Of a DNA stretch of 64,000 nucleotides, positions 55,545-64,000 are shown piece after piece (the stretch's first letter is position 1; each line of letters begins with the position of its first letter). A program made the position numbers and the translations under genes. The DNA is from Persicaria tinctoria (lineage: Eukaryota > Streptophyta > Magnoliopsida > Caryophyllales > Polygonaceae). Where the stretch lies: assembly GCA_037127255.1 (NCBI GenBank), contig JBANSL010000013.1:26259688-26323687 (forward strand), in the 5' to 3' direction. Below the pieces are notes generated by a model. The model had not been told where the DNA came from, did not search any database, and was given only the letters and a program-made list of their open reading frames with translations.

Positions 55545-56572
55545 TTATAAATAAAATGATGCTATTTTAAGATAACATGTCTTCAATTTATGATAAAACT
55601 TTTTTATTTTTTCCCATTAAAAATATAAAGAAATATAAATAAATAAATTAAATAGTCGAAGAAAAGAAAACTGCAAAATAAGGATATAAAATGCAATAAA
55701 TAAACATTGAGTCAATATTTAACTTATTGTATTCTTAACATGTAAATATGTAATAGTGTATAATTAGATATAAAAACTTTAAACTTGCGAAACTTCTTAC
55801 CCAATTATCAAAATAAGTAATATAACATATGGTTTCGAAGCTCCCGAGATGAATTATAATATGTGAATGTCAATTTAAATAAAATATAAAAGTATTATAG
55901 TCTATTAAAATAAAATTAAAGTGATTAATACACCTACCATTTTCAAACATTCGTAACTTTTTACTCAAATGTTGGATTATGACGTATTATATATCCAAAC
56001 GAAGCTAGCGATGAGGAGAATACACCTATTTAATTTTTCGGATGAGGGAAGGGGCACGTGCTGCCCCATGCCCCCGACTTGGCTCCGCCTCTGCGAACAG
56101 AGAATTTGTTTCTCTAGCGCGAAAAGGCTCGTTGTGTAAACACGTTTTGATTCCCATACGACGTTGATCAGCAATGCTCGACAATGCCTAAAATCAGCCC
56201 TGCCTGCTCATCTTATGCGTAATGTTGAAGGTCCAAATAAGGTTTTTGTCGAAAAGTACTTTGTTCTAAAGTGATCATTTGTGCCATTGAAGATCATAGA
56301 AATTTTCTCCCATCCGTGTGCTTGGTCTTTGTAAAACTACTTGATTTCTAATCGTCGTCCACAATGGAGACTAACCTATAATATCTATTTATCCATCTAC
56401 CCATAGATTCGGAGAAGGTGAAGAAACCGCGGTTTACAAAGTTTGCGCGAAAGTTAGTAATTAACAAATAAGATCCATAAATGTACATGGCAAAAAAGTT
56501 AGAAAGAATGAAGAGAAATCATAGTCTTCAAGTAGGTGCAAGTACAAGAGTTCTGTACACCAATCTGAGGGC
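55545..56572. other. AT-rich intergenic, no gene
   Basis: It lies downstream of the BBX gene (minus strand). No coding or repeat structure was recognised. Confidence 0.5.
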
Positions 56573-58488
56573 TCAGCAGCTTCGGGTGGCTTTCGTGCGA
56601 TGGTTTTCTTCGTCTTCTGGTTTAGCATACCGGTCTTTAACCCTCCTATTTGGCTCTGCCTTGCTCCTTCGCGGTGCCAACTGAGTTTGCTTAGCGCTCC
56701 TGAAACATAACGCCACTCTATTTCAACCACCAATGATGATCCAAGTCACTGAGATAGTAAGATTTAAACTATGTTTCAGTTATACTCACAATCTAGACTT
56801 CTTTTTGTCTTTGAAACGGCCTGGCAAGGCGCTTCCAATGCTCGCGCCTTCTAACTGAGAAGGATTCAGTGTCGGATCAGCTCGTGCTAGATCGCCTGAA
56901 TGGCCACTATCGTAGCATTCGCTTCCGCTGCTTTCAGCACTGAGATGGGAAAAGGAATAAGAATAAGAGTAAGATGGTTTAATCTTAGTTGCTGATTCCA
57001 TCTTTTTCGGCTTCTGACAATCTTGGTGTGGGAACTGAGTGTGCATTGATGAAGGCGCGGAGATGTCCTGCCAATTGCCATGACGAGAAACTAAGAAAGA
57101 TCCGAAACAAGAAATTAAAAGAAGGAAAAGCATTGAATCCTTAGGATCCATGATCAAGCACATACTGTCGGTTGTGCAGATTGTGCATCGCTGTTGTCGG
57201 ATCTATCAGCTAGTGGATCCTTCCCCGAAGAGAAGAAAGCAGTTGAATCGTCTTCCAGCAATGCCCTGCTTAGATCTTGATCGCCCCGAAGAAGCTCCTC
57301 AAAGTTCCGAAAAGTCATGTCTACTTCAGGCATCTGGAAGACATCAAAGCCACTAAGTTCCTCGGAAACTCTTGGCTCCTCCAGATTTTGAGGCCAAAAC
57401 TGGAAACCATCAATCACCGGAGCAACTTGATTTAGCCATATGTAATCATGATTCGTAAAGGAAGATGATCTGAAGAGTTATGTCAATACACCTGGCTGCT
57501 GTCAAGGGCTGTCCTAGACTGCCAAAAGGGCTCTCCGACAAGGGAGCTTCCCGCTGTTGAAGTGTAAGACGACAAATACTCCGAATGTGACAAGGGAGGA
57601 GGAAGAAAATGGTCTTCTTTCAACGCTTGAAGGTCATCAATCGGTCCACTTGAGTCACTCATCATTGTATCTTCATGACTTTCATTGATCCTACCTAGAG
57701 TGTTGTTGTATACACATGAAGACGACGAGTGAGCCTGTCCTCGCTCTCGTATTGCTGCTGATGGATTGTTACCTTCAGTCAGCTGAAGCCTGTTCAGCTC
57801 AAGAATCTGCTGCATTATCAAGTATGATTGTTGCTCATCCTTTCCTGGCATCTGAAAGCAAGTAGTTAGACGCATAATCCCCGATAGCTAACTTGGCCTC
57901 TTACCACATTGAACAACTTTAATGCCTCATAGCTAATTGGTTTTGAGATATATATATATGAATCCTAAAATGCAAAAACATAAGATAGTACCTTATCTTG
58001 TTTAGGATGACTTGAAACCGCGGAAATGGATGAGGTAGAGGGGCCAGCAAGCCGCTCTTCAAGAGGCAACTGATTCGCATCGAGTCCCCATAGGAGTGCA
58101 AACTGTTTAGCCGAAGGGGAGCCTGTGAAACTGCTCACCATTCGCCTCTGATGCCGATTAGCCTATAAAGAATGACAGCTTATACATAATTTAGATTACA
58201 AACAGACAAGAGCAAAGGACAAGTTACATAGCTTTAAGAGCTAACCTTTGCATTGTTGGGATGGAGGCAACCATCGCAGGCTCGGCAAAGGAGCATCCGG
58301 TGGGCAAGGCACCGGACGTGGGCTGGCTGGCCCCAGCAAGACTCGCACACAAGGCACCGGAAGTGCCTGTTGGAGAGGGCATTGGCCGAGTGGACCTTTG
58401 CGTCGCAGGAAAGGCAAAGGAAGGCGGAATCCGCCTTGCAGAACACAATTGGCCTCAGTGCTGCACAGAATTCACATATCCTTTCCAT
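56573..58488 (-). CDS. BBX transcription factor: two B-boxes and a diverged CCT domain
   Basis: Six exons on minus: 58488-58246, 58162-57992, 57851-57492, 57399-57166, 57067-56790 and 56699-56573, all with GT/AG borders and consistent phase, giving about 470 residues. Exon 1 encodes two B-box zinc fingers (CEFCAALRPIVFCKADSAFLC...; CESCWGQPAHVRCLAHRMLLC). Exon 3 has DEQQSYLIMQQILELNRLQL; exon 4 has DVDMTFRNFEELL-like sequence (VDMTFRNFEELLRGDQD). The CCT domain spans exons 5-6 (RFKDKKKSRL joined to SAKQTQLAPRR...RRVKDRYAKPEDE); it aligns without gaps to the family's R(F/Y)KEKKKSR...RRVKGRFVKAGE but has lost much of the central consensus. Homology places it with the COL9/COL10-like group, nuclear regulators of flowering and light responses. 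The Met at 58488 is followed directly by the first finger. Confidence 0.85.
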
Positions 58489-58499
58489 TTTTTTCGGCC

Positions 58500-59335
58500 T
58501 TAATTCGCGTTTTTTGGATCATGTAAGCAGGTACAACAAGAATCTTTGTTATTATGTCACTTGGTTGGAAATCTGTCAAGGGTAATAAACAGTTTCCATG
58601 TGATCTACAACAATAAGTTTGTTATTATGTCACTGATTTGCAGAAACAAGCCAAAAATTGACAAGAAAAACACAAACCCAGATCAGGAAATGTTCCCACA
58701 GATTATGTGTACACTTTGTACAATCAGAGGACAACAAAATTAAAGCTTAAAAAAGGATAATAAATTAGGTACGGTGGGTATTCAGCAAACCTGAAAGGTT
58801 CAAGAGGCCATTGAAGAAGAACACAAAGCCAACCCTTATTTATCTTGTTTGGAGGTTTTAGAAGCAAGAGGAATCAATCACCATGGGCATGGGAGAGGTA
58901 GCTGCTTGGCTTGTGTGCACTTATCATCTACTTTGTGTTTATTTGAGTTTCTTCTGTTCTAGTAGTTGAGCTCCAGCTATCTCCCTTTGCCACTTTTTGG
59001 TGGGTGACGTGGGAGTAAATGGGAGAGGAGGTGGGCCCCCACTCCGACGTGGACAGCTAGGCAGGCATGGGCTGATGTGTAGAGGACGGGGTGGGTCCCA
59101 CTGGCGTTATCGAAGACGTCTTCTCTCTCCTCCACTCCACTGACCACTCTCCACTGCAACTCTCTGTTACATGTGAAGTTTGGGATGTGGGGGTGATGCA
59201 GCTCTTTATGTCATCCAAAAGTTCACCCGCTTTCCTCCAATCAGAAGCTGCCACGTTACACTCGGTATATGTATTAAAAAAATGTCTATCTCTACGAATA
59301 TATAGCCATGAATGAAGATCCTGTATCATTCTATG
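58500..59335. promoter_or_regulatory. 5' leader and promoter region of the BBX gene
   Basis: On the minus strand, CTTTCAG followed by GTTTGC near 58790 could be a leader-intron donor, with the acceptor just upstream of the start codon. GATAAATAAG near 58835 is a possible TATA box. No specific light or clock element is claimed. Confidence 0.35.
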
Positions 59336-59344
59336 CTTCACTAC

Positions 59345-59560
59345 TACATGTATTACAATATTATTTTTATCTAAAATAAAATTATATTTATATTTGAAAG
59401 ACTTATATTTATATGTTTATAAAATTTTATCTTGAAAAATTATTTTTTATATAATTTTAAAGATAAATATTTCAAATAATTATCTTTTCAATTTTTTTTT
59501 TTTTTTTAAAAATAGTTTTTCAAAATAAAAGTTTATAAACATATAAATATAAGTGTTTAG
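59345..59560. repeat. AT-rich inverted repeat, MITE-like
   Basis: Arms ACTTATATTTATATGTTTATAAA and its complement (near 59400 and 59530) with poly-T between. No clear target duplication was found. Confidence 0.5.
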
Positions 59561-59598
59561 AATATTAATATAATTTGTAAAAAATTTTAAAACATAAA

Positions 59599-59667
59599 TT
59601 CAATGTTAAATTAATTTTGTGATGCATATATTCACAATATGCATCACAAAATTAATTTAACATTGAA
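59599..59667. repeat. Hairpin with 31-bp perfect arms
   Basis: The left arm (59599-59629) starts TTCAATGTTAAATTAATTTT; the right arm (59637-59667) is its exact complement. The loop is 7 bases. It could be a small MITE or a foldback element. Confidence 0.85.
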
Positions 59668-59899
59668 GCATATAGAGTGATGTAGAGGATCCTTGTTGCA
59701 TATAGATACATAGAGAGGCGACAATATAGCATCGGTTTGAAAGAGGAAAACAATATGATCCGTATATCATTGACTACTCAAAATATATGGAAAAAGTCAT
59801 CGGGGTGTAACGTGGCTCCGATGACTTTTTCTATAAAGAAAAAGTCATCAACCTCGAATTGTCGGAGTTACTGCTTCCAATACATGTTGTTGCCATCAA

Positions 59900-60777
59900 A
59901 ATTTATTTTATGTGTTTCTACTAGTGGTTTATATCATCTTAGATTTCTTTTCTTTCTAGGCAATGTTGGGTCATTTGTGCATATTCAATGTCTCTTGTCA
60001 ATGATTTTAGTCTTTTCCCAATTCTATAAAGTTTTTCGTGTGAATGCTTCCATGTTCGGAATTGTTGTAGCATTGCTATGGTCAAAAAAAATTATTTATT
60101 TGGTCTAGAAGCTTCACCAAATGTTCTAGTGCCGCCGTTTGTCTTTGGTTTAGTTTTCAAAGATTTGGGTGATGTTTTCTTTGATTTTATTATTGCTCAT
60201 GTCCAAATCTTGAAGGATTTGTTCAATTGTTTGGTTTATCATCCTTATGAGGCTCAAGGATTGAGAGCGTTTGATGAATAGATGATTTGGGGTTTCATCA
60301 TTTTGGTTGCATAATTCACACCTTGTAGGGATTGCTACTCTTTTGTTTGTTAGTCTAGTCTTGGTTGGGATTCCATCTAAATATAGTTTTCAATGAAATT
60401 CATTATATTTAGGGCAATATCCCTTTTCAATATCCAATTTGTGTTATTTTACTCGTTGGTGATGTATCTCGTGATATATCTCAATGCGCTAGCTATGGAG
60501 AACCATCCATTTTTATCTATTATCTAATATAATCTATCTTCAATCAGGTTATTAGGTATATACGTATTCTCAATTTTAGTGACTAAGCACATGGGCAGAT
60601 ACAGGAATTGGTCTCCTACTTTCCACTTGTGATTTTCATCTACGAATTCTTCAATTTTGATATCCTCATCTATTTGAATGTTTGATAATTGTCTTTATTC
60701 TAATGGTTCTTCGTCTAGCTATTTGTTTTTTCCAATAATTGATTGCTCTACTATTTTCTGTTTGCCAAATAAGTTCC
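59900..60777 (-). pseudogene. LINE remnant, zf-RVT (3') part
   Basis: The minus strand encodes an RT-associated zinc-binding domain (GIPTKTRLTNKRVAIPTRCELC, then NQNDETPNHLF near 60250-60380), typical of plant LINE ORF2 C-termini. Frames are broken. The rest of this LINE lies at 61925-62225 and 63679-64000. Confidence 0.7.
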
Positions 60778-60780
60778 TTA

Positions 60781-61921
<1,141 letters not shown>

Positions 61922-61924
61922 TTA

Positions 61925-62225
61925 CATAATTCATCTTTTTATTCATATTAGTTTCGACCATTGTCATGAAGTCTTACCTGTTATTTGGTAACTTAATTAG
62001 GATATGTTGTTCCTTTAGGTATTTGTTTCTTATTGTTTGGACCCCTCGGTTTTTCAGTTCATCTAGATTTTTTCATAATAGTTTCATTTGTAGGGCTTTA
62101 TTCATATCTTTAGTTTTGTGTATGCCCCCTCCATCTTCTTTCCTTTTGCATACCTTGTTCCATACAATAAGTAGTTTGTATGTGTTGTCTTTGTTCCAAA
62201 AGAACAATCCATGAGGTTTGCTTAT
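61925..62225 (-). pseudogene. LINE remnant, middle part
   Basis: The minus strand reads KPHGLFFWNKDNTYKLLIV, then WNKVCKRKEDGGGIHKTKDMNKALQMKLL, matching the plant LINE segment W..VC.PK..GGLGI......NKALL.K.LW between RT and the zinc-binding domain. It lies in the correct order between the other LINE pieces. Confidence 0.72.
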
Positions 62226-63678
62226 TTGATTTTGATTGTTCAATGCATTTCGAATGCAATACTCGACTCGAGTTTAAGCATTGAATATGAAGGATTTGAT
62301 GTGTGATGCACAGTGTCATAACTATTTTGAGTTTAATTGATAAATATTCTTGATAGTCAGGATAATCATACTGATGAGTGATCTTTCAAAAAAATTGCTT
62401 TGAGGTTAATTTGTCTATGTGTCTTGTATTTATTTTTCTTTGAGTTGGCTTTAGATTCAATCTTGATTAGTTTGCTTGAGGACAAGCAAAGACTGAAGTG
62501 TGGAAGAATTTGATATCACGCATTTAGGTAGGCATAATAGGTCGCATTTAGCTTAGTTAAGATGCATAACATGCATAAATTAAGTAGAATTTCCATATTT
62601 ACTCACAATGTTGGTGGAGTCATAATCTACACGTTTTTGTTGATTATTCCAAGAAAATATGGATATGCGGAAGAAACATTGGTTGATTATGCATTGGTCA
62701 AGAAATTCAAGTTGATCTAAGGAGTTTAATGAAGATCTATAGAGGTTTTGAGAAGAAGAGAGTCTAAACAAACCTCGAATTAGGGCAACACTGAGATGCA
62801 TTCGAAAATTCTATCCTTAATTAGTTTTATCATATCTTTTCGTTATAGACATGGTTTTATTTCTTTATTGAAGGAGACTTTCTTAGGGTTTTCATACTTT
62901 CTTATGCATGCACTGTTAGTTTATTGAGAGCTATTGTCTATCATGAACGTACAATTAAACTCTCTACGTTTCACCTATAATTTGAATCTTTATTCGGTTG
63001 AATTGTAAGTTTCTGATTCTTTTTCTTATTCACATTTTGAATGTTTTGACTTTTTTACGCTTACTCTTAATTTGGATGTGTTTTATTCTCTCTTGCATGA
63101 TCAATTAATTATAATTAATTCATTCAATTGCTAGGGTTTTGTAGATTTCTCGTAGTGAACCTCAACCCAAGTAGCAACCTTATCCCTTTAGGTCTCATGG
63201 AACTTATTAGATGTGTAGGAAGTGGATATATGTGAAACACTTACTCGTACATTCGGTGTTGCAGATACCTTAGTTAATCTCTGGTCTTAAAATTATTGCT
63301 TAGGTGAAATCCTTCATCTGTGTAAGGGTTGCTAGGACTCGTTTAACTAGTAACTATATTAGGTGGGGACAATGACATTCATAGGAAAAGAAAAGAATTT
63401 GATGAAAATTGATGATCAACTAACCAAACTAAAGTTGATATTTGTAGATGAACCTATTTTGTTAATTGTTATATCCATTAGTTTGTTTATAGTTTATTTT
63501 TATTTTTTTCTAATTTCATCACAAACAAAAAAAAACTATTTTTCTCTTAATTGGTGAATAAACTTTACTTAGGAATAACTTGATTCTTTGGGATCGACTC
63601 TTGCTTACCATAAACTACATTAGTTAGGTAGGTTCGAATATTTTGATACGGTTTACGCGACTAAAAAGTAGTTCGTCA
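62226..63678 (+). mobile_element. Gypsy 3' end and LTR fragment inserted in the LINE
   Basis: CTTGAGGACAAGCAA near 62473 and the purine tract AAGTGTGGAAGAA near 62497 are landmarks of Athila/Tat-type 3' ends. A probable LTR follows (62511-63678, TGATATCACG...GTTCGTCA, TGA/TCA ends) with the GGATCGACTCTTGCTTACC-type phrase common near Gypsy LTR ends. No other LTR, gag or pol is seen, so it is truncated. Confidence 0.5.
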
Positions 63679-64000
63679 ACAGTATTCATCAATTACTTTC
63701 TTGATTGAATGGTACTCCTTCAAGTTCTCTCTAGTGAATATCATCATATCGTCCGCAAAAGAGAAGAAAGGGATTCTTGGTCTTATTCTTGTAAATTATT
63801 GAATCTTATATCATGATATGTACTATTGCTCATTTATTGAAGCATTCTAGCTAATATTATCGCTCCTAATATGAAAAGGATGGGTGAGACCGTGAGAGTG
63901 GGTCGTCTTGTCTTAGTCCTTTTTCAAGAACAAAGGGTTATGTTGTTCCTTCATTGACCAAAATCCAGAAAGAAAATTTTCTAACACATTGTTCTATACA
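63679..64000 (-). pseudogene. LINE remnant, reverse transcriptase part
   Basis: The minus strand encodes PFVLEKGLRQDDPLS-like sequence (about 63890-63935) and the RT active site FFSFADDMMIFTRENL (about 63735-63770), the F-A-D-D form used by plant LINEs. It continues off the right edge. Confidence 0.78.

Noticed and set aside
57400..57491. Extra exon sequence upstream of FWPQNLEE in the BBX gene
   Set aside because: Including it would need a 22-base intron. The acceptor at 57400 gives a normal-sized intron and matches the family's spacing.

Overview
The window reads as nuclear DNA of a flowering plant, most likely a eudicot. The evidence is spliced genes with GT/AG introns, a BBX/CONSTANS-like transcription factor, CIPK and LRR-kinase relics, Copia and Athila-type Gypsy retrotransposons, MULE, hAT, PIF/Harbinger and Stowaway-like DNA elements, and a possible plastid-DNA insert. 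I see no prokaryotic operons, CRISPR arrays or rRNA. All calls come from reading the sequence; no database search was run.

Layout. 1-2792: right part of a MULE carrying a decayed DUF1985 gene. 2793-5239: non-coding DNA with a (TTG)25 microsatellite and a probable plastid fragment. 5240-9903: complete young Copia element (minus strand, TSD AGAAT, unusual TA...TA ends). 11968-14250: two convergent, intronless, paralogous genes for an unrecognised multi-pass membrane protein family. 14604-32321: large MULE (element A) with a MULE transposase on plus and a convergent DUF1985-Ulp1 gene on minus. That gene is split by an 8.7-kb Athila-like Gypsy element (19759-28476, TSD TACAT) that has gag and protease but no reverse transcriptase or integrase. 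32322-35806: smaller non-autonomous MULE (element B, 9-bp TSD TTAAGTAAT) inserted at the right end of A. 36886-39035: nested Stowaway-like MITEs, two related SINE-like copies and a CACTA end. About 39990-42650: old Copia fragment split by a 1.5-kb hAT element (TSD CTTGCAGA). 45354-46023: two MITEs. 46207-51031: second nearly complete Copia element (TSD ATGGT). 52609-55541: decayed CIPK and HPCA1-like LRR receptor-kinase fragments. 56573-58488: an apparently intact six-exon BBX (B-box plus CCT) gene on minus. 59340-64000: hairpin DNA and a LINE remnant broken by a PIF/Harbinger element and a Gypsy LTR fragment.

The most interesting signal is in element A. The 7-mer TGTCAGC or its complement occurs about 30 times in roughly 9 kb of A, in exons, introns, spacers and 3' ends alike. 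It is almost absent from the Gypsy element inserted in A, and it reappears in dense clusters near one end of element B. A encodes a DUF1985 protein. In Arabidopsis, VANDAL MULEs encode VANC anti-silencing proteins that recognise short motifs dispersed through their own element. A motif/reader pair with a non-autonomous satellite (B) is therefore a reasonable hypothesis here. The Gypsy element carries its own, different dispersed motif (TCGA-NN-TCGA) through LTRs and coding sequence. The DUF1985 element at the left edge has a third motif cluster (ATGTCAC).

Only the BBX gene and the two membrane-protein genes look like intact host genes; everything else recognised is transposon or decayed gene sequence.
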